Source of the DNA: Siphonodentalium dalli
Taxonomy: Eukaryota; Mollusca; Scaphopoda; Gadilida; Siphonodentaliidae
DNA length: 64,000 bases
NCBI GenBank assembly: GCA_032622095.1
Contig: CP136061.1
Span: 123,826,754 to 123,890,753, forward strand
Reading direction: 5' to 3'
The position numbers and the translations under genes were made by a program. The notes below the pieces were generated by a model, which worked only from the letters and a program-made list of their open reading frames with translations, made no database searches and was not told the DNA's origin. The stretch's first letter is position 1, and every line of letters starts with the position of its first letter. This document shows positions 1 through 13,200 of the stretch, one piece after another.

Positions 1-1209
1 TATAAACAGAGGGTCGGACATTCTCCGGTATTACAATACGTTGTCCTTCCTTGTGCAATGTAAACATGTCATCACATAAAACAGTGATGGTAGGTCTTAT
101 AATAAAAAATGGGCCACCAAAATTATTGGTATGGCTTATGCAACAATGGCAGAAGAAATGTGGGGGAAATCACTTGGAAAAATTAACTTTGACGCCTTTC
201 CTAAGCTAAAATCAAACAGATAAAATATGTGATTTATGGATTAATTATTTGTTGCTAATACGAGAAATTAACTGTGTATACCGTTAAATTTGTGCAGCAA
301 ATATTTTGTTCGTGTCCGTAGTCCCACTAAGGAGTTCCCGGACCCAATTCCTGTCACATACGGTAAACTTCCGAGCAAATCTGAGCAAATTATGACACAT
401 TTGTATAGACGTCAAAATACGACTGGATTCACAAAATTCGAACTGTACTACTATAGTGTCAAGTGATATAGTACTATATGCATATGTACAATGTATAGGT
501 GCATGCAAAGACCGAGAACATGTAGTCCCTATAGGGAACGTGATGCCAGATGTCCCTTGGTTATTTTAGCTATGTCAATTACGCGTGGAGAATAATACAT
601 CCCAGGGACCAAAGATGCCGTCGATGCATTACTGATTTGTGAAGAATAAACATGTATTTTGTGAACTAAGAACTGGTGTTGATGGCAAAGCTGTAAGGCA
701 ACATCACCATAAATATGCTTTCGTTATATACTCATGGATCTAGTGAAAAAGTGATTCGATAATATGACAAATCACCACAAAATATGATATAATTGATTTG
801 GTCGAGTATCAAACACCTGCATGCATGAACGGGGACGCTTGCTGTTGACATTTCTTATTATAACATTGTCCTACGTGTTATAAATAGCCTTATATAATGT
901 TTGACAATTTTGGCTTGAGAACACCGTGCTTTCAACTATGTGCAACATTTTACAGTATTTTATCGTTCATAAATCACAGACATTTTCAAATCAGTTTGTA
1001 TTTTACATGTATAGGTGACAGTTAATTTACATATTCAGGATAAGACAGGCCTACTGCATGCAAAACTGGATCTTGATATTTACAAAATTAATGTTTCAGG
1101 GATGTGTATCTTGTTACGCGCGTTGTTGTTGTTAAAATGAAAATAAAATATCAAATACATGCACCCATTAAGTTTTACAACCTGTGACATGTGTGACTGT
1201 TTCAAGAAT
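1..1209. other. No gene or repeat recognised
   Basis: AT-rich sequence with short open frames only. None of them shows a domain or splice-flanked coding look. I see no RNA gene or transposon end here. Confidence 0.5.
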
Positions 1210-1217
1210 GCCACCGT

Positions 1218-1355
1218 GACCCTTACATATTGGCATGTTTACATTCCGACGGCCACAAAATGGTCCAAATAAGCTCGCGACATGACGACCCTTACATATT
1301 GGCATGTTTACATTCCGACGGCCACAAAATGGTCCAAATAAGCTCGCGACATGAC
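1218..1355. repeat. Two-copy tandem duplication, 69-bp unit
   Basis: The stretch beginning GACCCTTACATATTGGCATG is repeated directly after itself at a spacing of 69 bases, and the two copies are essentially identical. Because 69 is a multiple of three, an 83-codon open frame runs through both copies. I regard that frame as a by-product and not a gene. The near-identity suggests a recent duplication. Confidence 0.85.
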
Positions 1356-2071
1356 ATAAATTTTATTACTCTACATGTTCAAATCTCAATAGGGCGCCGA
1401 CTAATGAGTTTTATGCATGTCATACGTCCGCAAACAGTAGAAACCATTGTGTCCAGGTGCAGGCATGACCACATGCAGTAACAGGCATTCTGTTGTAAGA
1501 TAATATACTTAACATCTGGTAAATTATTCCGATCGTTTTTACAATTTATATAGGCCCTAATGGTCATTGATTGTTTCACTGCATGTTGAAATTTAGCGCC
1601 AGGCACTTCACCCTGCATCAATTTTGAGTTTAAAACGGACGACCGGGCATTGTTTCTATACAGAGATATGAATACTGGCTCCAATGAATGTCCGACCCTG
1701 ATGCTAAATTGGCTCCGCCCACATATGATGACGTCTATGCTGAAAAGCGCTATTGAGTGATAGTAATTGAAGCATTTGTCTAAGCGAAGTATATTACTGG
1801 AGATACCAAGATAGTGTAGTTTTGGATCATGATGTATTCCAGCCACTGAGTCTGGTTAGATAACAGGCCAGCCACAGTACACAGTGTAACCATATTAATT
1901 CTTACATGATAAACTAGTGCTGGCACAATGAGATCTGAAGCCTCTAAGGATTGTGGATAATTCTGTATTATATCATCTTACCTTTGGAGTCAGTTAATAC
2001 ATGGATAGTAGAGAAGCAGTGTACTCGGTTTCAAGCAAGACTGGATTTAGTGTGTCTGACATTTGCAGAAA

Positions 2072-2440
2072 GAGGTCCCCAGAGGGTGAATTCAGTGAAG
2101 CTATCCCGCATGGTGGGCTAGCATCACCAAATTCACCCTCTGTGGACCTCATTTAGGCCTCAACTACTATGGGATACCGACAATCAGATTGAAGTTCCCC
2201 AGTTCAAGGGGGTGATGTTTACCCATTTCATAGTCACATTGTTTATGCATTTTATCTTCTGCAAATTAGGGGATATAGAAACTGAACATAAAGGAAAAAG
2301 TAACTAAAAATAATATTAATTGGATACTGTATGTACTTCTAAGAAGATGAGGCCTAAGCAGAATGAGGTCTTCAGATTGTGAATTTGGTCATGCTAGCCC
2401 GCTGTGCGGGATAGCATCACTAAATTCACCCTCTGCTGGC
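2072..2440. mobile_element. Hairpin MITE, family P, copy 1
   Basis: Two hairpins bound this stretch, at 2072-2155 and 2361-2440. Each has a GAGGTCCCCAGAGGGTGAAT arm, a loop with CCCGC/GCGGG, and the complement ending CACCCTCTG-GGACCTC. The same arrangement recurs at about 12690-13184, and a single hairpin arm recurs near 49460-49530. This is a non-autonomous palindromic element; no transposase is present and the superfamily is not identified. Confidence 0.7.
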
Positions 2441-2445
2441 TGTCT

Positions 2446-5400
2446 TTATACACAGACACTTGATCATTGCAGCTGCGAGGGAAGACTACTCCATTTGTGT
2501 GGTAAGTTTACATGAAAAAGTTTCAGTTTCATGTTTCTAATGTGAAAAAGCAGGTGTTTTTGCAAAAGTCATTTCAATTTTGCACGGAATATATGGTTTT
2601 TGGCGTGAATTAGGACAATATTGCTGGAGATACTTTGTATTTTGCGATATTTCTGCCTATTGTTGGGAGTGACACCATTTTTTCATTTTCAGCACTTAGG
2701 AGTGGCAGGGCGCTCATAGGGGTGGGGTGGGGTGGTGTGGTGTTAACACGGGTGGCATAGGTTAACCATTATATATAAGTGGTTGTCTGTCCAGGTGACT
2801 CATCCTCTCGCACCTGTATAGATTTGGTAAATTTGGTCAAAAACATGCGCAAAAATCCTCGAAAATATGCTGATTTTTTCTTATGATGGCAGCCATCTTG
2901 GATTTGGAGTTCACGTGACATTAAAAAATTGAAATAGAGTCCAACTATTTAGCACAACCCATCCTGATGTTGAAAATATACATGCCGTAATTGCCTCCAC
3001 TAAAAAAGTATACAAGGAACCAGTTTTTGAATAGTTTTGAATGTTAGAGTGAGCAAATGCATAAACCTCTTCGCTGCTATGACTTCAGCAACTATTACGG
3101 ATGTAAAAGTGTCCGTCATGTGCTATACGGTCCATAGGTACTATGGACCTACTTCAGCACACTAGCAGTAGGCCATTATTCATAACTGGAACTTAAAGAT
3201 CAGTGCACTTGAATAACTGTATCTCAGATTTTCAAACAATGTATGAAGTTCCATTTTTGTGAATGATAATAGCCTTTCAACTGAGTCAGTTTTATGATTC
3301 TTCTGATATTCCCATTATAATTTTCCACTGGAAAATAGCATTATCGTCAACAGCCCAGCACATGACGTCATAATGTCATTTAGCAGCGAAGAGGTTAAAA
3401 AATGTTAATTCCAACATGGAACCCAAAATTAAAGTTAAATTGATTATTATTTCTTTGTGCGATCTGCATGCTTATCCAAACTAATCAACACTCAGTATTA
3501 TAATTGAAGCCGTGTTGTAAGGCCACACAAAATCAATTTCCCGTTTCTCAGGCCCATTCGCGTTTGATACGTCAGTAAACTTATATTTACCACGAAATAA
3601 TGGCGGTATGTTTGTAATACAAACTGGTTGGAAATGAGACACTCTCTAACCACCCCAGATTAAAATTTCCAACTAATATTATTTGTAACCATCTACCATG
3701 TTTTGCATCTATATCTTTCCATAGTTGACCTTGCTATGCCATGCTTGCCAAAAGTTATCACCAGTGGTATTTGTTTGCAGAAATTATGTCATAGGTTTCC
3801 GAAACAAAAAATCAACATTTCAGAGTCAATGAAGAAGAATAATTCTAGAGTGGAAAATGGGAATAACACCATTTGATTCTCATTTGAAAGCCTTTGTAAT
3901 GGTAATCATCCAAGGATTCCACACCAAATTTCATACAGACCTGATATTAAAGCAATACTGAGTTGAGGAAGGATGGAAATAGAGAGACATGTGGACAGAC
4001 GGACAAATGGAAAACAGAGTTTGTGTGTTATGATTGCGGTTTGGCACTGTTTTTAACAGAAAACAGCATACCTATATATGCAGCTTTGTTAAAACTAGAC
4101 CCTGTTTCATTTCAATCAACTTACAATCTAGGGACAAGACCTGTTAACCTAGAAATTTTTCATCAAGGAGATATGTGCTCTGCATCAGGGAGATTGAGGG
4201 TCCTATTAGGGAGATTTTTTCAACCCCCGAAATTACCATTTGTCAGACGAAAGGTCCTCAGTTATCCTTCTACAATTCATTCCTCTGCCAGAATGTCGTC
4301 ATTGTGTTGGATATCTCTCAGTGGAACGGAACTGACGTAAATTCCTTGTGTTGTTTGATTATTGATGACTTGACAAATTTGCCTAAAAACTTTCTCAACA
4401 GTCTTTCACCAGTCAATCATCATTAGTCCTAACATTGTTTCGTCACTTTGAAACAATGTGTTGAACTCATTAAGCAGATTTATGATGAATTCCAAGAATG
4501 AAAAATACAATTTCATTCGAATATCGTAAGTCACTCGGCCGTTCACAGCACACGATCCATGTCCATGTCCAGAATTGTGAAATAAAGTTCAAGAGCCGAC
4601 CACAGTTGAATTGCTCTTCGAACACATTGCTCTAAACTTTGCAATAAGTCGTCTTGTGCTAAGCCAGTTATTTTTTTGTTCAGAATAAATTGCTCAATCC
4701 GGGAGATTATGATGGGCATCCGGGAGTTTGGGAGATTAGGCCTAACGCCGGGAGTCTCCCACAGAATCAGTGAGGGTTAACAGGTCTGCTAGGGACTACC
4801 ATGGAATAACTTAATTCAAACAGGAGTAATATTGCCATTGAAATTATTTGCGCATTGAAGAATGCATTGCTGATGATTTCCTGTTCATCTCTAAAATCAA
4901 TATAAGTTAACAGTGTCTCTATAATGAGTGTTGACTGTAATGAAACCTTTGTCTAATTTCAACAAGACTGCTATATAATTATGGAAATAAAATGAAATAT
5001 GCAGACTATGTTGCTTTGGATGTGCTGGTTTTTAATCTTACTCACCATAAGAACCTATTTCCAAAACTTGAAAAAGATATTGAGAAATAAGTGAAGTTAA
5101 GAATTAAATTAGATATCTAAAAGTGATTCAACGTTGACATGAAGGAATACAAATACAAGCTAAACATAGACAAGAACAAAAAACACATTCATTTTTAGAA
5201 GTTAGTAACTACACAATAGACAGATATTAATCAAGGCATGCGATTATATTTTTATTCATTCTATAGATCCCAAGAAAGATTAGTGATATATTTCATCTTT
5301 GAATGGTATTAAAGAGTTTATTTATACTTTTCGTTGAGAATATTTTCACTCATTACAAATTCTGGTATAGAACATGCAGATTAAGTATGTAAATGCCAAG

Positions 5401-5830
5401 CATTGTGTGCAAGAATTGGTTCTTGATATTGTAAAGATCCGTTATTCAGCAAAACATTTCTATTGTAGCTTAATTTAATGTCAATAACATTTCTGAGATC
5501 TCAACCACAACAAAAAGAAATTTCTGTGGAAATTATATAGTCACTCCAATCAATTTCTGTACTAGACCAAAAATTTAATCTCTAAAAGCGGAATTCATCA
5601 GAAAATTATGAAGCATGTTTTTCGCAATTCTGAAAAGATGCCAACAAATTGTTTTACAAGGTACATGTATTTCAACAGAAAGACATGATGCATTTGTATT
5701 ATGTCAAACCTATGTAAAAGATATTTTGTCCTGGTTTGAATGTCTAAAAAATTCAAACTTTGGCATAATCATAGAACAGTAATCAAAATAGATATCACTG
5801 ATCCACTAGTTTGGCAGACACATACAATTG
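2446..5830. other. Gene-free stretch with short repeat fragments
   Basis: No supported gene. Near 2885-2900 lies a GCAGCCATCTTGGATT motif that recurs in several unrelated repeats of this window. About 40 bp near 4095-4145 (CATTTCAATCAACTTAC and flanks) are shared with 29890-29935. A 125-codon open frame at 3963-4340 has a few cysteines but no domain I can defend. Confidence 0.5.
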
Positions 5831-5834
5831 ATTA

Positions 5835-6440
5835 TGAAAGTATCAATGACAGTGTAGCTCAACTTGGGAAGGAGTTAATTTTTCGCTGAGCAATGAATAG
5901 AAGTTTTGTGATGATCAGATGAGAGATGTGGCCTGAAGGGGGTGCCGAATAATTTAGTCATACAAAGAGTAAATTCCAAGATGGCAGCTGGGAGTCATGT
6001 TTTTCAAAAAAAAATTGTCAAAATAGGAGGCTCCCCCCAAAGAACCACATGAAGTTTGGTGATGATCGGATGAGGGATGTGGTCTGTACGGTGGGCCAAA
6101 GTATTCAATCTTGCAAAAAGTTAAATCCAAGACGGCTACCAGCGGCCATGTTTTACATCGAAAATCGTTTAAATTAGATAGCTGCCATCTACAGGTGAAC
6201 ACAATCGTACCTGCAAAATTAAAAAATGATCCACCCATAAGAAGTTTTTCTTAAAAATTCTTAAAAATTTGGTAGCTCCCATCTATAAGTCACACTGAAG
6301 CTACATATGTAGTTTAGTGAAGATCAGATAAGGGATGCTGCCTGTAGGGCATGCCAAATGAAATTGTTGATGCACGGACGCACTGAAGACGGATGCCAAC
6401 CCATGGCAATAGTTCAAACTTTATGTAGTAAATTTGAGCT
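5835..6440 (+). mobile_element. Tandem-monomer element (family S), short copy
   Basis: The head GTAGCTCAACTTGGGAAGG (about 5855) and the tail near 6360-6440 (hallmarks CACGGACGCA, GGCAATAG, TTTGAGCTAAAA) match the longer copy at 28323-29490. Between them are two or three degenerate monomers with the CAAGATGGC core. Head and tail both carry TAGCTCAA/TTGAGCTA, which suggests short inverted ends and a non-autonomous DNA element. No coding capacity is apparent. Confidence 0.6.
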
Positions 6441-6589
6441 AAAAAGGAAAACAAATTGTTTAATATATATGAGTTTTTTTACTACTATATTACGATCATG
6501 AATGGCAAAAAAAGACAAAATACAAAAGCTATAGAATTTAAAGATCGTCTATCTCTTTTTACATCATGTGTTATATAGTTACTGGGGTA

Positions 6590-7085
6590 TAAAATATTAG
6601 ATACAAATCGAAGACCCCTCTCCGGAAATGCTTCTATCGATTAATATTAATTATATTTTGAATATTTTCTGGTAAAAAAAATGTGTGGCTGTTTAGCTAA
6701 TGAACAATAGTGGTTACTGTTAACACAGACCAGAAATTTTATTGTTTAATTTTGTCACAAATAAATGTTAATTGGACCCATTATCACTTATAACTATGTA
6801 ATAAAACAATACAAACAATCAATCTGGGACATTTGACGTTCGGAGCATAGCTATGGGAATGCCCTAATGATCTCTATATTTATATGTTATCGCCTGAATG
6901 GTCTGTTCTAAAAATAGAACAATAAAGCGTCCCATTTAATCATCTCATTTTATAATAAAATATTCAAAATAAAATCAATATTAATTGATAGAAGTGTTTC
7001 CAGACATGGGTCTTCAATTCATATTTATTATTTTATACCCACAAAACTATTTCAAAATTGTTATATGAAGAGATAATCCATCTTT
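6590..7085. mobile_element. Palindromic element, family D, copy 1
   Basis: Inverted arms carry the block TATAAAATATTAGAT / GAAGACCCCTCTCCGGAAA on the left. Its complement on the right holds CCAGACATGGGTCTTC and ATTATTTTATACCC. The centre holds TGAATGGTCTGTTCTAAAAA. A related full copy is at 57235-57610, inside kinase 2, and a half copy is at 27811-27935. It is non-coding. Confidence 0.65.
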
Positions 7086-7256
7086 AAAGAAGTAATATTG
7101 TTTGCTTCTCTTCATTGGATGTACAGGTCATAACAAATATATTGGTACAAGTTTCATCAAAATCAGCCCAAATACATGGATGGAGATATGGCTTCTTGAT
7201 TACAATTTTTTGTAAATATATACAGTAATGCTCTAATTAATCGACCCGTTAACCAC

Positions 7257-8603
7257 TAGAGCTGAAACGGTTAGACGGTTAACCGGTTAGCATCCGGTTA
7301 GCGATGTAACCGGTTAGAAAAAAATGAACCGGACGTAACCGCATCCCGTTGTCAGTTGAATGTGAACGTGAATAATCCTCAAAATATTAGGTTAAATGAT
7401 GCAAAACTAATACTAAATCCCGTGTCACCGATAGTAGAGTGCAATGCAAGCATTAATTGGTACACGCGGTAGTATCAGATACTTAGTAGCAATTCTCGAA
7501 CTGTCTGGAAGTGTCGGCAACCTTCAATCAATTCCGACCCTTTGAAATTTTATTCCGACGAAAGCACGTGTGCAGTCACTGTGTATCAAGTCTGAATGCA
7601 CACAAGGAAGTGACAACGTAAAAGTGACGTTGTGTGGCAATGCGTGCTTTCGTAACTTAATAGTTAATACTGCACGAAGCAACGTGGATTCAAATTGGAA
7701 CCACACCACGACATACTATATATAAAACTGTTTTACAGTGGGGTTTATAAAAACTATGTAAGTCGACAAAGTTTGAAGATTGAGATCAGCTGCACAATGT
7801 CTTCACTCTTCCCGTTCTTCCTCCGTGTTGTGATTTAATATGATCAATTCAATTGAGTGACTCAAACAGACATCGTAGTTGAAGCAACCCAAAACTTCTT
7901 CAATAATCTTCCCTTTTATCAAGGAAATTGATGCTCCATGCTACTCTGTAACTGGTTGTGCCTGTGGGACTAATTAACACTCAATTTGGCAGTAATTGCT
8001 ATATGTTAAGTGATTGCATACTAAAACCGAAACCGAAACTGAAACGTAAATTATATAACCTCCCAACACTAGTGTCCGCTATCATGATACCGACGAATAG
8101 CTCGAATACTGAATAGGACTGCGAGTCTGACCTAACTGACCTTCCTTTTTGTTCTCTAGTTATTACTTTCTTGTCTTTATATATAATGCATTGGAGGATA
8201 TACCAATGATGATAATGATATATTACAGATCTTTAATATATAGTTTTGTTACTCGTTTTACCAATACCCATACTATTTTACTCGTTTTACAAATGCCCAA
8301 ACATATGCTGATCACGGCAAATAAGCGATCTCTCCTGCCATTCACAAATTTCACTTGCTCATTCCCCATCACGAGAGCCAGCAAAAGAACAAGGAATGCG
8401 TGTTTTTGAATATCGTTATATGCCGTGAATAAGGTCTTTATTTCAGCTACTACTTCTCACCTAGGTTTTTCCCTGGAGCATGGCATAATGTCGACATAAT
8501 TGTGTGAGAGAAGTCCGCTAGAAATTTAGCGGTTAACCGGTTGAAATCCGGTTAACCCCGATGGTTAACCGGTTAGAAGAATGGGTCAACCGTTTCAGCT
8601 CTA
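7257..8603. mobile_element. hAT-like element inside MITE A
   Basis: Perfect 17-bp inverted ends TAGAGCTGAAACGGTTA are flanked by 8-bp duplications TTAACCAC (7249-7256) and TTAACCAT (8604-8611), one mismatch. Subterminal GGTTAACCGGTT repeats occur at both ends. An 8-bp duplication is the hAT hallmark. Only short open frames lie inside, so it is non-autonomous. Confidence 0.8.
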
Positions 8604-8653
8604 TTAACCATAGCAGAATTATGGGTAACTTTTCAGGATTTAGTTGGAAATAT

Positions 8654-8669
8654 GGGGGGGGGGGGGGAA
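8654..8669 (+). repeat. Poly-G run
   Basis: A run of about 15 G residues lies inside the right arm of MITE A copy 1, where the other copies read GGCTTGTTGCC. It probably arose by slippage or replaced the missing hairpin segment. Confidence 0.85.
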
Positions 8670-8769
8670 GAGATTTCCGATGAATGGCAACAAGCCATAT
8701 TTCCGACTAAATCCTGAAAAATCACCCATAATTCTGCTGTGGTTATGGAGTCGATTAATTACTGTATAT

Positions 8770-10020
8770 ATAATGTATATGCGCAAACTTTTCATAAACT
8801 ATCAGACCAAAATTCAAAGAAATAAAAGTCTCACACAAAATTAACATCTGCCTTGTTGGTGGATAATGGAATATTATTGTAATTAATTAAAATCAGCATG
8901 TAGCAGTCAGAAAATACACTAACAAAAGTTTATGTGAAGAGTTTTATTAATATGTACATATACATGTAGTATCCGTTTAACCAATATTGTCTTATAAACC
9001 CGATGTCATTAAATCTACAAATAACAGTTTATTTTTTGTATGACATATTAGAGCAGAAGTAACTTCTTCCCAGACAATGTTAGACTTTCTTTGAAACTCA
9101 TTTAAATTGTGATTTTGCATTCATAATTTCATATCCATGAAAGACACATGACACATATATGTTGTCACACTGGGCCCATGCGAATATTTGGTATGTGATC
9201 GAATCGAATTTCGAACCAAATAACTCTAAAAAAAAATTGAAAATGAACTGAATATTTCATGATCTTGGTGTTGATGAAAACTTGGCTAAAAAATAGAACG
9301 ACGGAACCCAAATTCAAATTATACCTGTATTTTTATGTGAGTCAACTATATGCCAAATTTGAAAACTATCGGAAAACTAAAGATAACATCCAGAAACAAA
9401 ACTAAACTGCAAATTCTAAGTTGACAATGACCATAATTCTGGTAAAGTTATCATACAGAATCCATCTGAGATGGACACTGGTGATTTCTACAGTCTCCGG
9501 AATTATTTTTCGGGTGACAAAAAGAGCAGATCTAGAGAAGAGATCTGAGATCCAATCTTTAATTTTGAGATGTACAATGAGAAATTAACACACAGATATT
9601 ATGAATCTAAGTCTAAACCAAAATATTGTCCTTTGAGAACCATATCATATCTAATGCCTTTGGGACTGATTTTGATGAGAGTCTCCCTAAATATTCAAGA
9701 TGGTCTAACACATTACCGGTAACTAAAAAGTGAAATACAACAATAGTAATTAACTATATTAATGCCAGCAATTACCAAATCATACCTAAAATAATGTAGC
9801 TAATATGATAGAACCAGTTATTTCAATGTGACAATACTTTCGTATGTTATAAGTTTTTGAAACATATTGTCAATGGGTCAACTAGGCCCAAATTCTACAC
9901 AAACAAATAACTTACAAAATTTGGTCTATGTTTAATATTACAATCTGATACCTAATTTAGCTATACTATTAAAGGGCTGATCTGTCCTGCCATGGCACTT
10001 AAAGAGTTATATAGGGAGAT
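8770..10020. other. No gene recognised; 3' side of kinase 1
   Basis: AT-rich sequence. I searched the minus strand here for the exons that should follow the ubiquitin-like domain exon (the TBK1 scaffold/dimerisation helices) and recognised none. They may lie left of the window. Confidence 0.45.
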
Positions 10021-10030
10021 TCATGCATAC

Positions 10031-10236
10031 CTGCTTCCAGATTGAAAGTGGACATCAATGTTTCCTGGGTGACGAGATGATTGAGTGAATCAGATCGCAC
10101 CACAATCAGTGGGTCGATGTCCGATGTCTGCGGCCATCTATCCAATGTCTCGAGAGTGTGGCCTTTGTGTATGAGAAGTTGTTCGTCCTCCTGTACTGAT
10201 GTCTGTTTAGCCATCTCAGCCCTGATACACTCATAA
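10031..10236 (-). CDS. Kinase 1 exon G: ubiquitin-like domain
   Basis: 206 bp, phase 2 to 1. It encodes YECIRAEMAKQTSVQEDEQ, LLIHKGHTLETL, then WPQTSDIDPLIVVRSDSLN, which aligns in order with the TBK1 ubiquitin-like domain (helix, LIYEG-like strand, PIFVVS-like strand). Acceptor TGTCAG, donor GTATGC. The donor implies further exons downstream (toward position 1), which I could not identify. Confidence 0.85.
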
Positions 10237-13200
10237 CTGACAGACACGAAAAGTAGTATTATTTTGTTCTCTCTAATAATACTATATACAAGTACATTTC
10301 ATGAATAAGTAACGTAATAACGAAACTTGGATAGTAAATGAGAGTTGACTGTATTCACACAATTCCATAGAGACCATAACTTTGGTACTACAATGAAAAG
10401 AGTCTTAACTTTATTCTGCTGTCCCTGGTTTTATATACATGTAGATATCATGCCTAGATATTGTACTAGTACTGCATAAATCTAATCTAATCTAATCATA
10501 ATCAAAACATGATATAAACAAGAGACCATTTCAAAAATGTCTTTTCCTTGTGGTTTGGTGGATGGGGATCTCTCTCACTCTTTCATATATATCTGTTACA
10601 CAATCAATGGTGACTATTAAATGAAAGGAATGATATAAATATTATAAAAACTCAAGAACAACACAATGAAATAACAAGAGCTACGCTGGGCGTGCAATAT
10701 ACGCCCTCTCTTGGGTCGGCGGAAACTGGTAAAAAAGGGGCATAACTCTGGTAAAAATTGGCGGACGGAACTCAAATTTGAACTTGACCTGTGTTTGGTG
10801 GGAGAAAGTAATATACCAAATTATCATTGAATCCGATAAGCTCTAGTAAAGTTATCATCCGGACAACAAATTTCAGGGATTTTCTAAGTCAAATTACGTC
10901 AAATAAGGGGCATAACTCCGGTGAAATTCGAACTTGAGCTGTCTTTTCTCCTAATAAACCCACATACCAAATTTGATTAAAATCGGTTCACTCTAACTAA
11001 TGTTATAATCCGGACAACAAATTTCAGGGATTTTCTAAGTCAAATTTCGTCAAAAAAGGGGCCATAACTCTTGCAAAAATTATCGGATTAAAACGAAATT
11101 CGGACTTGAGCTGTATTTCGATATATGTAATCCACAAAAAAACGGGTTTTGCGTATAAACATTCCAAAATCGCGTTATCATCAGGAAACCAAAAAACATA
11201 AGAAAAACTGAATTTTCTGAGTCGAAAAAGGGGCATAACTCTGCCAAAAAAGGTCGGACAGAACCCAAGTTCGAACTTGACCTGTGTTTTGGTGGGAGAA
11301 AGTAATATACCAAATTTGGATTAATTCCAATAAACTATACTAAAGTTATCATCCGGACAACAAATTTCAAGGATTTTCTAAGTCAAAAAACGTCAAATAA
11401 GGGGCATAACTCCGGTGAAAATTGGCGGGCGGAACCCAAATTCGAACTTGAACTTACTTTTCGGCTAATAAACCCACATACCAAATTTTATTAAATTTGG
11501 TTCACTCTAACTAAAGTTATCATCCGGACAACAGGTTAACGGACGGACGGACGCCCGCCCGGACGGACGGACGGACAGACCAATACTATAATACGGCCTT
11601 TTTTTCAAAAGGGCGTATAAAAATTGGATTTCTTAGGAGTTTGGCTTTTTCGGAAAGAAAAAAAATTGGTAAAAAAAAAGTGATCTGAGTCAAGGAAGGG
11701 GAATTTTATTTCTGTTGTCCATATACATGTTACACGTTAACAACATCCTAAAGTTTCCTTCTTCATATTTGAAACTGTGGAAGGTGTTGATTACACAATG
11801 AGGGTACACAAACTCAATATGGTTAAATTTGTTCTAATTCAATAAAGGGGACTACCTTGGTGAAAATTAACTTTTTTCGTAAGCCATATACATGTTGTAC
11901 ATTAGCAATATATGGGTACCAATAAAGTTTCAATTTTATATATTTGAAACTTTGGAAGGAGTTGATTACACAATGAAGGTAAGTACCCGAAATCAAAATA
12001 TTCAAAATATCACAAAACAATTCTGGAGAAAATGTGGGCTTTGCCAATGAATTCAAGTTTTGAAATCCAAGATGGCTGCTGGCGGCCATATATTTTAAAG
12101 AATTTCAGAAAAACGTTATGGCTCTCATCTAGGGGTCGCCAGAAGTAACAAATGAACGTTGGTGATGATTGGATGAGAGATGTGACCTATAGGGAGTGCT
12201 AAAGGAAAATGTTGATGGATGGATGGATGCACACGGACACCAACCCATAGCTCAAACTTGAGACTAAAAATGGCAAACTGATGTCTCTAGTTACTGTAGT
12301 ACGCTGTGAGAAGGATTCACTCTACATTTCTCAACAAAACTTGATTAGTTTCTATAATTGCTGCCATGAATCAGTGTACTTACTTATCATTAGGATTGAG
12401 ATATATCCTCTTGAAAGGTGTGAGCCGGCATGCGTCAAAGAAGTGGACTATTCTTGCACCAACAATATCATCAATTTCTTTAAACAATTTATCAAATTTC
12501 CACTTGTGTTTTAAGCTGAAACACCCAGCAATCATTGGCTCAACTTTCGTCTTCAGACCCCTGGAAAGAGAAGCCATCATATGTTATTCAGTGTACACAA
12601 AATATGTTGCTATGTCTTCAATTTAAATTGACCAATCCATGAATAAAGCTACTAGCATGGTTTTATAAGTTACATGATACAAGGCGAGGTGGGACCCGAC
12701 GAGAAGCAGAGGGTTAGCATCACTAAATTCAGTTTCTGGGGACCTCATTTTGCTTTAGGCCTCATCTTCTCTGGAAAGTATATTTATTATCAATTATTAT
12801 CAAGTTTTTTTAAGTTTCATTAGAAAGTTTCATTCTCTTTTTTAGTTTAGTTTCTCTATATCCTCAAATTGGGAGAGACACAATGAATAATTGAGGTGCC
12901 CAATGGGTGCCCAATGGGCTTAAAATCTGATAAATCTTAGTTTGATTTTCATAAGAAGCAGATATATTTCGCTTTATAAATGCTATATTTTGATTCTAGC
13001 AAAATTTAATGTTTCTAAGGCCTGGGACACATCGCTATCTTCAACATCTAGGAACTTAAACCCATATTTAGGTCTCCCATAGCAGATCAGGTCATGCAGA
13101 ATGAGGTATTCAGATGATGAATTTGGTATGCTAGCCTGCTGTGCGGGTTAGCATTACTAAATTCATCCTCTGGGGACCTCATTCTACAAATGTCCAGCAC

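Larger units (their letters stand above)
7223..8764. mobile_element. Palindromic MITE A, copy 1, split by a hAT insertion
   Basis: The left end TA|CAGTAATGCTCTAATTAA and the right end TTAATTACTG|TA are inverted and flanked by TA, as in Tc1/mariner-type insertions. The interior right arm (8604-8764) contains TTATGGGTAACTTTTCAGG, a G-run, and the complementary arm. The element is interrupted at TTAACCAC by the hAT element at 7257-8603. Other copies are at 13222 and 33620. Confidence 0.75.

Noticed and set aside
1230-1481. 83-codon frame with an internal repeat
   Set aside because: Produced by the 69-bp tandem duplication; no domain.
3963-4340. 125-codon frame with TEFVCYDCGLALFL, faintly like the zinc-binding tail of piggyBac transposases
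   Set aside because: Only one CxxC pair and no other transposase region nearby; too weak to call.
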